From Fibrobacter succinogenes (GTDB taxonomy: Bacteria; Fibrobacterota; Fibrobacteria; Fibrobacterales; Fibrobacteraceae), in NCBI GenBank assembly GCA_902794535.1, contig CADBHQ010000017.1, positions 1 to 61,572 of the forward strand: 61,572 bases of DNA. Reading direction: 5' to 3'. Shown here in pieces: positions 25,484 through 34,260 of the stretch. The notes beneath the pieces are model-generated. The model saw only the letters and a program-made list of their open reading frames with translations, had not been told where the DNA came from and did no database searches. A program made the position numbers and the translations under genes. How positions within the stretch are numbered: position 1 is the first letter of the stretch; each line of letters starts with the position of its first letter.

Positions 25484-26347
25484 TCATTTTTTCCTCATTT
25501 CCTCTTTCATCTTGTACATGGAAACGTCGGCGCTGTGCAGCATGTCGTCAACTTCCTTGTAGTCTTCGCTGGAATGCGCAATACCGTAGGCAAACGAAGC
25601 CTGGTTTTCGACAATCTTAATGCCAGACACAATCTTTTCCATACGTTCCGCGCAAACAAACGCACCCTTCACATCGGTTTCGGGGCAAATGACCATGAAC
25701 TCGTCGCCGCCCATTCTAAAGAGTTGGTCGGTTTCACGCAGAATTTCTTTAATAGAAGTCGAAACCGAGCGCAACAGCAAGTCGCCAGCCTGATGGCCAT
25801 AACGGTCATTCGTTTCCTTCAAGCCATTCAAATCAAAATAAATGATGGCAAACTGCGTGCCGTAACGCTTGGAGCGAGAGAACCATTCACGCAGCGAGAA
25901 CATGCCATGACGGCGGTTGAAACAGCCTGTCATGTCGTCGGTCAAAGAAATATCCCTGAGGTTATGCAGCGAGCGGCACAGGCGAATATGCACATTCACA
26001 CGCGCAAGCAAAATTTCGGCAATGGCACTCTTGCTCACAAAGTCCGATGCCCCGGCCTGGAATCCTTTAGTCACACTATCGGAATCTTCGCGGTTCGTGA
26101 GGAATATGACAGGGAGGTCGTCCAAAGCATGGCGCTGTCTGATTCTGAGGCAGACATCAAAACCGTTCATCTTCGGCATGTTGATGTCGAGCAAAACCAA
26201 ATCCACTTTATTGTCGCTCAAATAAGCCAGCGCGTCTTTTCCAGAATTGCAGCATTCAACGCTATAACCGACGCGTTCCAAAAGATCCTTGGTCTTTTCC
26301 AAGATTTCTTCATTATCATCAACAACAAGAATTTTTTCTTCTACCAT
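25484..26347 (-). CDS. Response regulator with GGDEF diguanylate cyclase domain (PleD-like)
   Basis: A phosphorylation-controlled enzyme making cyclic di-GMP. The start is ATG 26347 (287 aa), with GAGGAGG 5 nt upstream; a TTG six codons earlier is also open. The receiver domain (residues 1-120) carries the acidic pair VVDD, phospho-acceptor Asp54 in LVLLDINMP, and the conserved Thr and Lys (FLT, FVSK). The GGDEF domain (about 130-285) has an intact GGDEF motif at 213-217 and an RxxD inhibitory site (RETD) five residues before it, so product inhibition is likely. No sensor kinase adjoins. It has its own transcription unit, ending near the terminator at 25381. Confidence 0.93.
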   Translation of the reverse strand: MVEEKILVVDDNEEILEKTKDLLERVGYSVECCNSGKDALAYLSDNKVDLVLLDINMPKMNGFDVCLRIRQRHALDDLPVIFLTNREDSDSVTKGFQAGASDFVSKSAIAEILLARVNVHIRLCRSLHNLRDISLTDDMTGCFNRRHGMFSLREWFSRSKRYGTQFAIIYFDLNGLKETNDRYGHQAGDLLLRSVSTSIKEILRETDQLFRMGGDEFMVICPETDVKGAFVCAERMEKIVSGIKIVENQASFAYGIAHSSEDYKEVDDMLHSADVSMYKMKEEMRKK

Positions 26348-26407
26348 CACATCCTCCTCGATCAACCAAGGACTGTTAACTTAAAATAACATTGTTTAGG
26401 GGGAATG

Positions 26408-27226
26408 TCAATATAAAAATTCAAGCGTTGGAGCCTTTTCGATAAGTCCAAGAGCCGCGGCATGCTCAAAAAATAGCGAAAGCGAACTTTTACGCTCATC
26501 GGTAAAGCGATAATCAATAGCCGAGTAATAGTTTTCGACTATGGAACGAGGCAAGTCCACCGGGTAGCAGGCCAACCAACGGTCAAGCGCCTGAATGGGA
26601 TTTTCACGGAACTTTTCAACGCTATCGCGAGTCGCCTGCAAATACCGGAACAAAGTTTGTTCTAAATCGGGTTTGAGAGCGCTCTTTGCAATAATCCAGG
26701 CACCAAAAACAAAAGGCACATGCTGCCAGTCTTGCCAAAGCGCACCCAAGTCATAATCGTAAGCAAAACGGTGGCGTTCGTTTTCTTCGAGTGCCTGGTC
26801 GCCGATCAAAAGGCAAGCGTCATCAGTCGACTCGTAGGTTCCAGATTTATACACCGGTTCAAGCCCAAACCGTTCCTGCAGCAAAATCTTGAGCAGATTG
26901 ATAGAGGTCATGCTCTGTGCCGTAAGGCACACCATCTTGTGTGACAGTTCTTCGATAGGCACCTTCGAAAACAGCTTCACGGAGCGCACTTCAAAAGAAC
27001 ACGAAGTACAAATGTCAGGAGCAAGTACAAAGGCATCCGGCTTTTGCGCAAACGTAATCGACGACGCCGGCGACAAATGGATAGACCCGTTCTTAAGCCC
27101 AGCACAATGCGCACTCGGCGCCCCATCCACAAATTCCACATCGCTAAATTCAGACTCTCGTCCAAGGAAGTCGTGAAAAAACGGCGCACAGACCAAAAAA
27201 GGGATTCGTCCAACTCGTAAAGCCAT
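26408..27226 (-). CDS. mqnA: Chorismate dehydratase of the futalosine menaquinone pathway
   Basis: MqnA converts chorismate to 3-[(1-carboxyvinyl)oxy]benzoate, the first step of the futalosine route to menaquinone. The 272-residue protein starts MALRVGRIPFLVCAPFFHDF and has the periplasmic-binding-like fold signature: LKNGSIHLSPASSITFA (the SS pair after the first lobe), FEVRSVKLFSKVPIEEL, LLIGDQALEE, and DLGALWQDWQHVPFVFGAW. No signal peptide is present, as expected for a cytoplasmic enzyme. The other mqn genes are not in the window. A menaquinone route fits fumarate respiration in a succinate producer (inference). The gene is divergent from the small gene at 27311. Confidence 0.88.
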   Translation of the reverse strand: MALRVGRIPFLVCAPFFHDFLGRESEFSDVEFVDGAPSAHCAGLKNGSIHLSPASSITFAQKPDAFVLAPDICTSCSFEVRSVKLFSKVPIEELSHKMVCLTAQSMTSINLLKILLQERFGLEPVYKSGTYESTDDACLLIGDQALEENERHRFAYDYDLGALWQDWQHVPFVFGAWIIAKSALKPDLEQTLFRYLQATRDSVEKFRENPIQALDRWLACYPVDLPRSIVENYYSAIDYRFTDERKSSLSLFFEHAAALGLIEKAPTLEFLY

Positions 27227-27310
27227 GTAAAAAAGTTAATTTTTCGCCACGACCTACAACAGGGTCAAAAATAAAATAACCAAAGAATAACCGAAAATGG
27301 CTAAGGTATA

Positions 27311-27601
27311 ATGGCTGTATTTCATGTAAAGAAGACATCGCTCGGCGACGACCAGACGTCTCTGGTGTTCAAGGGCAAGATTGTTGAAGGTCCCATTAGC
27401 AAGGGCATGACAGTAGAAATCCCCGTCACACAAGAGGCGGTGGTAAGAATGAAGATTTTTGATGTCGTCCTGTTCGAAAAGCAGAAGGACGAATCCAAGA
27501 AGGTTGGACTGGTAGTCGATTTCAAGGATCTTCCCGATGACATGGAAGTCATCATGAGCCTGAACATTGCCGAAGAAGACCTCACGATTGTAAACGAGTA
27601 A
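27311..27601 (+). CDS. Small conserved hypothetical protein, single beta-barrel-like domain
   Basis: This 96-residue acidic protein starts at ATG 27311, with AAGG a few nt upstream. A four-codon frame (MAKV-stop) ends so that its TAA overlaps this ATG (TAATG), which might couple initiation. The pattern LVFKGKIVEGPISKGMTVEIPV resembles domain 2 beta-barrels of translation GTPases (a glycine-flanked strand turn). The rest is alternating strands, and no GTPase domain is present. I cannot assign a function. It lies 37 nt before the GH5 gene on the same strand with no terminator between, so the two may be co-transcribed. Confidence 0.75.
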   Translation: MAVFHVKKTSLGDDQTSLVFKGKIVEGPISKGMTVEIPVTQEAVVRMKIFDVVLFEKQKDESKKVGLVVDFKDLPDDMEVIMSLNIAEEDLTIVNE

Positions 27602-27638
27602 GGCAATTCAGCCTTTTCGCACACACATAGGTGATACA

Positions 27639-28712
27639 ATGATTAAAGAGAGACTGCGGGGGGTGAATTTGGGTGGATGGTTCAGTCAGGTAGACTGCAT
27701 CCAAGAAAAAGATCCCGTCGGTTTTCCCGGGATCATTGAACACATCAAAACATTCCTTGGCGACAGCGATTTCAAGCGCATCCGCGGTGCGGGGTTCAAC
27801 CACGTGCGCCTGCCGGTAGACTACTTCAACTTGTTCGACGAAGGCACACTCAAGCCTAAAGACGAAGTGTTCGCACTTTTGGACAAGGCCATCAAGGAAA
27901 TCCAGACAAACGACCTCGACGTGATTCTTGACCTGCACAAGTGCCCGGGCCACGACTTTCATCTTGGTTCGTACCAGGAACAGCCCTTCTTTGTAAGCGC
28001 CGATGCCCGCAAGGATACCGCCAAGGTCTGGTCGTTCATGGCCGAACGCTACAGCGGTGAAAGTCGCGTGATGATGGAACTCTTGAACGAGCCCGCTGCC
28101 GCCGACTCCCTGGTTTGGGACAAAGTAAAAGACGAAATTTTCTGGGCAATTCGCAAGCACGCTCCCAAGAACACGATTGTGGTCGGCAGTAACAAGTGGA
28201 ACAGCGCCCACGAATTCAAGTACCTGACGCCCATGGATGACGACAACGCCATCTACAGCTTTCATACCTACACCCCGGTGACATTCACGCACCAGGGGGC
28301 CGCTTGGATCAACGATCCGTTCTTCAAAATTGAACGCCCGTGGCCAGGCGACTACGCCGCTCCCGAGGCCGGCGCCACCACCCGCCTCAACGTGGAATTC
28401 GGCAAGTGGGACAAGGCTCGCCTGCAAGAAAGCATCCAGAACGCACTCGACTTCCGCGCAAAGTACGACCTGCCCGTCGCCTGCAACGAATTCGGCGTCT
28501 ACGTGCAAGTCGCCCGCAAATACCAGCTCGCCTGGATGCACGACTTCATGGAAATTCTGCGCGATGCCGACGTGGGCTACAGCTACTGGAACTACAAGAA
28601 CCTGGACTTCGGTCTGGTTTCCAAGGGCGAATCCCTGCACCAGAACCTGAAGCAGTACGACAATCCGGACCGCCTCGACAGCGAACTCATGGAACTGCTC
28701 GCCAAGGGCTAG
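27639..28712 (+). CDS. Cytoplasmic glycoside hydrolase family 5 (cellodextrinase/beta-glucanase type)
   Basis: A retaining GH5 enzyme of 357 residues. Motifs: GVNLGGWF at the start, GFNHVRLPVDYFN, LDLHKCPG, the acid/base glutamate in MMELLNEP, the histidine in YSFHTYTP, and the nucleophile in VACNEFGVY. WNYKNLDFGLV is the closing tryptophan region. There is no signal peptide or linker, so the enzyme probably acts in the cytoplasm on imported cellodextrins or related oligosaccharides. From memory, length and architecture are like the cellodextrinase CedA described for Fibrobacter succinogenes; orthology is not proven here. AGGTGATACA precedes the ATG. A terminator follows at 28772. Confidence 0.92.
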   Translation: MIKERLRGVNLGGWFSQVDCIQEKDPVGFPGIIEHIKTFLGDSDFKRIRGAGFNHVRLPVDYFNLFDEGTLKPKDEVFALLDKAIKEIQTNDLDVILDLHKCPGHDFHLGSYQEQPFFVSADARKDTAKVWSFMAERYSGESRVMMELLNEPAAADSLVWDKVKDEIFWAIRKHAPKNTIVVGSNKWNSAHEFKYLTPMDDDNAIYSFHTYTPVTFTHQGAAWINDPFFKIERPWPGDYAAPEAGATTRLNVEFGKWDKARLQESIQNALDFRAKYDLPVACNEFGVYVQVARKYQLAWMHDFMEILRDADVGYSYWNYKNLDFGLVSKGESLHQNLKQYDNPDRLDSELMELLAKG

Positions 28713-28771
28713 TGAGGTCGCTCAGCTCTGAGGTGTGAGCACGGCACTAACGTGCCTCTGAGAAAAAATTA

Positions 28772-28793
28772 CCTGGCAATCGCCAGGCTTTTC
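28772..28793 (+). terminator. Terminator of the GH5 gene
   Basis: CCTGGC-AATC-GCCAGG is followed by CTTTTCTT, 59 nt after the stop. A second small hairpin GGCAC-TAAC-GTGCC lies just upstream. Confidence 0.75.
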
Positions 28794-28796
28794 TTA

Positions 28797-28822
28797 TAAA
28801 AAAGCCCCTGTTCGGGGCTTTG
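28797..28822 (-). terminator. Terminator of the DksA/TraR-type gene
   Basis: AAAGCCCC-GAACA-GGGGCTTT (minus sense) is followed by TTTTATAAG on the minus strand. The opposite side is less T-rich, so it mainly serves the gene ending at 28887. Confidence 0.75.
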
Positions 28823-28886
28823 AAATTTTCATGTACACCTCGTTACTCAAAGCTCATTGCCCAGAGCACCGCAGGTGCGACCTCTA

Positions 28887-29357
28887 TTACTTACCGGCAG
28901 CGCGTTTCTGCATTTCGCGGCGCTGGGCTTCGGCAAGCATACGAGCCATTTCAAGGCGGCTATCTTCCTTTTCCTTGCGCTTGGTTTCTTCCTTACAGTT
29001 CACGCACTTGGTGGCCGTAGGAACAGCAATCAAGCGAGCCTTAGGAATGAGTTCACCGCAAACCTTGCAAATGCCGAAGGTTCCCTTCTTGATGCGCTTG
29101 AGCGCTTCTTCAAGGTAAACCAGATACTTGCCTTCGCGGGCGGCCAAGGAGAAGTTCGTTTCAAGAGCGTTATAGTCGGTTGCAAGGTCGGCACTGTTAG
29201 ATTCGCCACCTTCACCCGCCTGCGCCTGATTCTTGAACGTTTCGGTCTTGTCAAAGTCGGTCTGTGCCGTAACAATCTGCCTACGTTTTTCAATCAACAT
29301 ATCCTCAAAAAACTTGAGGTCAGCATCGCTCATTTTTACAGGTTTCTTTTCAGCCAT
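28887..29357 (-). CDS. DksA/TraR-family C4 zinc-finger regulator
   Basis: A 156-residue protein with an N-terminal helical hairpin (about residues 10-95, coiled-coil-like) and a C-terminal zinc finger ICKVCGELIPKARLIAVPTAT then KCVNC. That is the C-x2-C-x17-C-x2-C pattern of DksA/TraR. Such proteins bind the secondary channel of RNA polymerase and modulate initiation, often with ppGpp. The aspartates at the coiled-coil tip that define true DksA are not obvious here, so I call the family rather than DksA. A Lys/Arg-rich tail follows the finger. AAGGAG lies 7 nt before ATG. It is monocistronic and separated from the downstream GH5 by convergent terminators. Confidence 0.9.
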   Translation of the reverse strand: MAEKKPVKMSDADLKFFEDMLIEKRRQIVTAQTDFDKTETFKNQAQAGEGGESNSADLATDYNALETNFSLAAREGKYLVYLEEALKRIKKGTFGICKVCGELIPKARLIAVPTATKCVNCKEETKRKEKEDSRLEMARMLAEAQRREMQKRAAGK

Positions 29358-29441
29358 GGTTTTCTCCTTGGTTGCGATTATACTCGTTTGTACCGATAAA
29401 GTGATAAATAACTTTTTTTTCGGGAAAGGGGTAAACTTTTT

Positions 29442-30359
29442 TTAAAAAATATCGACATTAATATCCAAACCGCTCTTTTTGATGTCTTTCAGCAAGGCAT
29501 CTGTGTCTAAAAGCAGCTTATCGAGAGCCTTATTGAACTCAGACGTCGGGTTCAAATACAATCCGGCAGTGTTATCCCCCTGCGCTAGTTTGCCCAAAAT
29601 TTGTACAGATTCTTCTTTTAGCGCCTTGACCGATTCCAGCAATTTGCGGGTACGATCCACCAAATTACTCAAATCATGAACTTTGGCTGCTCCCGTATTG
29701 GCAATTGTTTCCAATGCCGCCTGGGCACTGCTCAAGCTGCGGTCGGATTCATCCAATAGCGACTCCACCTCGCGTTTCCATTCGTTCACGTTCACCTTGG
29801 TCTTACGAACCACGCTGTTCGCCTTCTTCGAAACTCGATCCAGCTGCGCACCGGCCTGGCCGTCAGAAAGAGAGTCCATGACCGATTTCAGAGAATCCTT
29901 GAGTTCGGCCATGTCTGCCATAATAGCGCCAAGCTTTTTACCAAAACCAGCCATACCTTCGTCGAAGCGCCCGATTAGCGTATCGCCATCGCGCACCAAG
30001 TCTTTAGAATTGCCGGTCAAAATGCACATTTCGCGTTCACCCATCAGGCCTGCAGTAATCAAGCGGAACTCAGAATTCCGAGGAATCTTGGTATTGGCAA
30101 GAACTTCGACCGACACGTAGACAGCCTCATCAGTCAATTCGACCTTGGTAATCTGTCCACGGGGAATGCCGCGCACTTCGACTCGGTTCCCCGGAGAAAG
30201 AGTTCCCACAGCATCGAACGAAACCACAAAGGACATGCGTTCGTGATACGGACTGGACGGATGAAAAAAGAACCACGCCGCAGAGCATGACGTCACGAGA
30301 ATGACGAATACGACAAACGGAAAAAGGTTCTCTTTAATGCGTCTTGTGACCCTATTCAT
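29442..30359 (-). CDS. MCE/MlaD-family lipid-transport protein
   Basis: Starting at ATG 30359 (305 aa), the protein has one N-terminal membrane anchor (FPFVVFVILVTSCSAAWFFF, residues about 14-34). An MCE domain follows (about 40-120: FDAVGTLSPGNRVEVRGIPRGQI, then ITAGLMGERE), and then a long helical tail to residue 305. MlaD-type proteins form hexameric rings that carry phospholipids between inner and outer membranes with an MlaE/MlaF transporter, but no mlaE or mlaF is near. The ATG overlaps the hprK stop (ATGAATAG), so translation is coupled to hprK. A TTG eight codons earlier is also open but lies deeper inside hprK. Directionality and lipid substrate cannot be inferred. Confidence 0.88.
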   Translation of the reverse strand: MNRVTRRIKENLFPFVVFVILVTSCSAAWFFFHPSSPYHERMSFVVSFDAVGTLSPGNRVEVRGIPRGQITKVELTDEAVYVSVEVLANTKIPRNSEFRLITAGLMGEREMCILTGNSKDLVRDGDTLIGRFDEGMAGFGKKLGAIMADMAELKDSLKSVMDSLSDGQAGAQLDRVSKKANSVVRKTKVNVNEWKREVESLLDESDRSLSSAQAALETIANTGAAKVHDLSNLVDRTRKLLESVKALKEESVQILGKLAQGDNTAGLYLNPTSEFNKALDKLLLDTDALLKDIKKSGLDINVDIF

Positions 30360-31383
30360 AGTAAGACCAGTTTTGATTGTCAAAATCTAACAAATCATCG
30401 ACATACTCGCCCTTGGCCTTGGCCTTAATCTTTTGCATTAGGGCTTCATTGAAGTCCTGAGCCACATTCTGACCGCTATATTTCATCAAAGTATTCATCG
30501 CAATCACTTCAGAAATCACAGTCAGGTTCTTGCCCGGAGCAACAGGAATCACGACTTTCGGGATTTTAACCCCCATGACCTCTTCTTCCTGTTCGTTGAG
30601 CCCTGTGCGGTCGTAACCGCCATCGCGGTGCCACTGTTGCAGTTCCACGATGGTTTCGATCTTTTTCACCTTACGAATAGCGTGAATACCAAACATAGCG
30701 CGGATATCGAGAATACCCACACCGCGGATTTCCATGTGATGCTTGATCAATGGGTCCGGACGTCCGATAATGGCACGGCCCACGTTACTGATGTGGACCA
30801 CATCGTCAGCCACCATGCGGTGTCCGCTTTCCACAAGGTCCAAAACGCATTCGGACTTACCCACGTTGCTGTCGCCCACATAGAGCATACCGACGCCATA
30901 GACGTCGACCAAGCTGCCGTGAATAATAGCGTGCGGGGCAAAGAATTCTTCAAGAATACGCTGGGCAATCTTGTTGAATTCGTAAGTGTGAAGCGTGGTC
31001 GAGAACAGCGGGATGTTCAATCGATCGCACATGGCCTTGAGTTCGGGGTGCGGCATCTGCGAATGCGTCACCACCCACATCGGGGCCTTGAATACAGACA
31101 AGTTCTCAAAAACTTTCGCACGGCCTTCGGGGCCAATCGATTCCAGATAGTTCCATTCAGTGTGCCCAACTACCTGAATCTGCTGCGAACTGTAAACCTT
31201 GGTGTAGCCAGCCATGGCAAGACCCGGACGGTGAATACCGCTTTCGGCAATAGGGGCGTCCATGGCAGACTCGTGAGAATGGCAGGCCATTTGCAGGTCT
31301 CTGCCGTAATGCAAAAAAAAGTCCCGCACCAGGAGACGTTCCCGGTGCAGGATCTTTATGTCTTTTAATCTAGACTCAGCCAC
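30352..31383 (-). CDS. hprK: HPr kinase/phosphorylase
   Basis: HprK phosphorylates and dephosphorylates the regulatory serine of HPr or a homologue, linking carbon status to gene expression. The 343 residues carry HGSLVDVYGVGMLYVGDSNVGKSE (Walker A at GDSNVGKS, with the preceding histidine of the kinase core), the catalytic DDVV, and the family signature EIRGVGILDIRAMFG. The N-terminal domain resembles a MurF-like fold. No ptsH lies in the window. The gene follows hpf by 12 nt in the order lptC-lptA-lptB-rpoN-hpf-hprK, the same as in many proteobacteria, where hprK sits near rpoN. Confidence 0.93.
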   Translation of the reverse strand: MAESRLKDIKILHRERLLVRDFFLHYGRDLQMACHSHESAMDAPIAESGIHRPGLAMAGYTKVYSSQQIQVVGHTEWNYLESIGPEGRAKVFENLSVFKAPMWVVTHSQMPHPELKAMCDRLNIPLFSTTLHTYEFNKIAQRILEEFFAPHAIIHGSLVDVYGVGMLYVGDSNVGKSECVLDLVESGHRMVADDVVHISNVGRAIIGRPDPLIKHHMEIRGVGILDIRAMFGIHAIRKVKKIETIVELQQWHRDGGYDRTGLNEQEEEVMGVKIPKVVIPVAPGKNLTVISEVIAMNTLMKYSGQNVAQDFNEALMQKIKAKAKGEYVDDLLDFDNQNWSYYE

Positions 31384-31395
31384 GATTGCAACCGG

Positions 31396-31713
31396 TTATA
31401 CAACTTCGGAAACGGGCTGGGCACGGTGATCGTTCTGCTTGTCGTTTGCCTTCTTGAGCTGCACCTTAATGCGTTCGAGAGTTACATCAACTGCCTTGCC
31501 CATGTTTTCTTCGTCGGCGGAGGCAACCACCTGGGAGCCGGTAATGTTCACAGTAATTTCGCAATGACGCTGATGTTCAACTTCGTGGTCAAGGATAACG
31601 GAGGCACTGGTGATATTCGGGTAGAATCGAGCTAATTTATCCATTTCTTCTTGAATACGATCCTGGAGTCCGGCAGAAGCATTAAAGTGACGAGCAGAGA
31701 ACTGAATATCCAT
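31396..31713 (-). CDS. hpf: Ribosome hibernation-promoting factor, short form
   Basis: A 105-residue HPF/YfiA-type protein that binds the 30S mRNA channel and helps store ribosomes as 70S or 100S forms in stationary phase. The chosen start MDIQFSARHFNASAGL has AAGGAGG 8 nt upstream; the open frame extends 31 codons further but without family similarity. Typical features are the QFSARHF opening, VILDHEVEHQRHCEITVNI and a charged C-terminal half (EENMGKAVDVTLERIKVQLKK). It lacks the C-terminal dimerisation domain of long HPF, so only the short-form mechanism is expected. It lies between rpoN and hprK, a classic location. Confidence 0.92.
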   Translation of the reverse strand: MDIQFSARHFNASAGLQDRIQEEMDKLARFYPNITSASVILDHEVEHQRHCEITVNITGSQVVASADEENMGKAVDVTLERIKVQLKKANDKQNDHRAQPVSEVV

Positions 31714-31822
31714 AATATTAACCTCCTTAAAAAGGGTTTTCGTATGTATTGCAGAGCTTTTTGCTCCACGTCTAGAGTATATACATCTTTTTTTGTTCAA
31801 AAACAAAGATTTTCAAAAAAAT

Positions 31823-31841
31823 TTATTCCAAATTGGAATAA
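31823..31841. promoter_or_regulatory. Perfect 9-bp dyad upstream of hpf
   Basis: TTATTCCAA-A-TTGGAATAA is a perfect inverted repeat between the rpoN stop and hpf, about 110 nt before the hpf ATG. It could be an operator; it has no T-run after it and is not a clear terminator. Confidence 0.35.
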
Positions 31842-31860
31842 TTGCAAAAAAAGCAGTCTT

Positions 31861-31882
31861 TTTAGGCAAAAAAGGGCCTAAA
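31861..31882 (-). terminator. Putative terminator/attenuator at the end of rpoN
   Basis: TTTAGGC-loop-GCCTAAA overlaps the rpoN stop codon and is followed on the minus strand by AAGACTGCTTTTTTT. It would reduce rpoN read-through into hpf. Confidence 0.55.
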
Positions 31883-33503
31883 TGAGCTTTTTTCGCTTGC
31901 TAGCAGGCAACAAATGAAGTTCTTCTTCGCGGTATTTTGCCACCGTACGGCGTGCAACCTTGATACCCTGTTCCATCAATTTGTCTGCAATCGCCTGGTC
32001 CGAAAGAGGCTTTTTCTTGTCTTCTTCGTCGACAAGCTTTTTGATGGCATCCAGGATGGTTGCCGAGCTGAGTTCTTCGCCATCGGGCGAGGAATCTTGC
32101 TTGACACCCGAGGTAAAGAACTGCTTGAGTTCGAAAATGCCATAGGGCGTATCCACGTACTTGCCGTTGACCGAGCGGTTCACGGTACTCACGTCGCGCT
32201 TGATATCGTCGGCAATGTCTTGCTGCACCATGGGCTTCAGGAATGCCGGGCCCTTGGTGAAAAAGTCTTTCTGGCGCTTGAAAATTGCCCGCATCACAAG
32301 TTCCATAGTCGTGTAGCGGTTGTCGAGCGCCTTGATAAATTCGACCGCCTTAAAGAGGTGCGTACGCACGTATTCCTTGTCGGACTTAGATGCGCCCTTG
32401 TCGTCAAGAATCGCCTTGTAGGTCTGATTCACGCGCAAGCGCTTTTGCATCGAAGAGCGCACGGATTCGACTTCCATACGGCCATGCTTGTCGACCACCT
32501 TGAGGTCTGCGGCAATCGTCTGCACGCGAGAATTGGACAGCTGGAATCCCGGATGCGGATTCAGCTTGGCAAAGCTTGCAACAGCACGCTGTACGTCTTC
32601 GGTCGAAACGCCCAAGGACTTTCCAATTTTGGCATAACGCAGAGCCAGCAAGTCTTCGTAGCAATTTTCAAGAATCTTGATAGCGAGCGGCGGAAAATTC
32701 GGGAGTGCGTAAGCCTGAATCAAAAAGCATTCACGCTGGTTACGGGCGCCAATGCCACGCGGATTAAAGCCCTGCAGCACATGCACCGCCTCACGCACCG
32801 GGAGCGAGCATTCCTCTAGCGGGACCTCGTTACGGAGCATGGATTCAATCTCGTTAATGTACGGATCATTCGACACATGCACCGGAGCCACATCGGCAGG
32901 AACTTCTTGCAGGAATCCGTTTTCATCGAGAGAATCAATCAAGTATTCTACCAACGAGCGGAAATTCTTTTCAGAACAGTTGCTTTCGGCCAGCTGTTCC
33001 AACTGTTCGCGGGTGCCCGACCAAAGCAACAACTGGTCACGCAATTTGTCTTGAAGACTCTTGCCGTGATCCTTGATGGGGCGGTCCCATTCGTCGTCGG
33101 AATCGTTACCCACGTTCAAGTCCTTGAAAGGAGCATCTTCGTTCATGGAGCCGTCTTTCAAGTACTGTTCGTAATTGATATCGTCGCCGCCATCTAGAAG
33201 GCTGCTGTCGCCCATGGCGCTATCTTCGAGGCTAGAATAATCGCCCGAATCGTAATCGTCAAAATCGTCTTTGACTTCGCGCAGTTCCGCTCCGGAATCC
33301 GGAAGTTCGTCTTCGTGAACTTCGCGTTCTTCCATCGGGGCCGCATCATCTAGTTCCAAAAGCGGATTGCTTTCAAGTTCTTCTTTGATGGCGGTATCGA
33401 GTTCCAGGGAATTCTTCTGCAGAATGGTTACAAACTGCCTAAGCTGGGGCGAAAGATTTTGCTCCAGTCGCTGATTTGTACCAAGTTGAATCCCAATATC
33501 CAC
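31878..33503 (-). CDS. rpoN: RNA polymerase sigma-54 factor
   Basis: RpoN directs transcription from -24/-12 promoters under AAA+ activators. The 541-residue protein has the Gln/Leu-rich region I (QRLEQNLSPQLRQFVTILQKNSLEL), a very acidic region II (about 50-140), the core-binding region III, a helix-turn-helix (IKRDVSTVNRSVNGKYVDTPYG) and the C-terminal RpoN box ARRTVAKYREE (near 516). The protein is about 60 residues longer than E. coli RpoN because of the acidic region. The gene is downstream of lptB with an 8-nt gap and upstream of hpf. A near-consensus -24/-12 promoter was not found with confidence in this window. Confidence 0.95.
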   Translation of the reverse strand: MDIGIQLGTNQRLEQNLSPQLRQFVTILQKNSLELDTAIKEELESNPLLELDDAAPMEEREVHEDELPDSGAELREVKDDFDDYDSGDYSSLEDSAMGDSSLLDGGDDINYEQYLKDGSMNEDAPFKDLNVGNDSDDEWDRPIKDHGKSLQDKLRDQLLLWSGTREQLEQLAESNCSEKNFRSLVEYLIDSLDENGFLQEVPADVAPVHVSNDPYINEIESMLRNEVPLEECSLPVREAVHVLQGFNPRGIGARNQRECFLIQAYALPNFPPLAIKILENCYEDLLALRYAKIGKSLGVSTEDVQRAVASFAKLNPHPGFQLSNSRVQTIAADLKVVDKHGRMEVESVRSSMQKRLRVNQTYKAILDDKGASKSDKEYVRTHLFKAVEFIKALDNRYTTMELVMRAIFKRQKDFFTKGPAFLKPMVQQDIADDIKRDVSTVNRSVNGKYVDTPYGIFELKQFFTSGVKQDSSPDGEELSSATILDAIKKLVDEEDKKKPLSDQAIADKLMEQGIKVARRTVAKYREEELHLLPASKRKKLI

Positions 33504-33511
33504 GAAGCCCC

Positions 33512-34249
33512 CTAACCTAAGCTAAAGCTATCGCCCAAGTAAATACGACGGGCTTCAGGGTCGTTCGCCAAGTATTCCGAAGAGCCTTCAGTAAGCACTT
33601 GACTCTTGTACATAATATAGGCGCGGTCAGTAATCGAAAGCGTTTCACGCACGTTATGGTCGGTAATGAGCACGCCCATGCCGCGTTCCTTAAGTCCCGA
33701 AATAATGGACTGAATATCAGCCACGGCAATCGGGTCAATACCTGCAAACGGTTCGTCAAGCAAAAGGAAAGACGGATCGCTCGCCAAGGCGCGGGCAATT
33801 TCCAAACGGCGGCGTTCACCGCCCGAGCAGCTCATGGACTTGGTTTTGCGAATGTGCGTAATCTTAAATTCTTCGAGCAATTCTTCGAGACGACGCTTGC
33901 GTTCAGAACGTTTCATGTTCTGCGTTTCAAGAATTGCCATAATATTGTCTTCGACGCTGAGCTTGCGAAAGATTGATGCTTCTTGCGGCAAGTAACCAAT
34001 GCCGAGGCGCGCACGCTTGTACATGGGCTTGTCGGTCATCTCGATGTCGTCGAGGAATATATGGCCCGACTCCGGGCGTACCATACCCACAATCATGTAG
34101 AACGAGGTTGTCTTGCCCGCACCGTTTGGTCCGAGAAGCCCAACGATTTCGCCCTGCGACACGCGAATGGACACGTCGCTCACCACTTGGCGACCGCCAT
34201 AGACCTTTCTCAGGTGTTCCGTGCGTATGGTACTCACTAAATTTTTCAT
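33512..34249 (-). CDS. lptB: LPS export ABC transporter ATP-binding protein
   Basis: LptB powers extraction of lipopolysaccharide, or equivalent envelope glycolipid, from the inner membrane. The 245 residues have Walker [10 protein letters not shown] (40-48), signature CSGGERRR (141-148), Walker [14 protein letters not shown] (161-173) and the H-loop in DHNV. The FAGIDP sequence is typical of LptB. ATG 34249 with GGGAGTG 4 nt before it is used. It lies 11 nt after lptA and 8 nt before rpoN, in the conserved lptC-lptA-lptB-rpoN order. LptF and LptG permeases are not in the window. Confidence 0.94.
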   Translation of the reverse strand: MKNLVSTIRTEHLRKVYGGRQVVSDVSIRVSQGEIVGLLGPNGAGKTTSFYMIVGMVRPESGHIFLDDIEMTDKPMYKRARLGIGYLPQEASIFRKLSVEDNIMAILETQNMKRSERKRRLEELLEEFKITHIRKTKSMSCSGGERRRLEIARALASDPSFLLLDEPFAGIDPIAVADIQSIISGLKERGMGVLITDHNVRETLSITDRAYIMYKSQVLTEGSSEYLANDPEARRIYLGDSFSLG

Positions 34250-34260
34250 ACACTCCCAAT

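Noticed and set aside
25436..25490. TGTGA .. TCACA pair near 25450-25480 as a second CRP-type site
   Set aside because: The half-sites are separated by 18 or more bases, not six, and the surrounding sequence is low-complexity.
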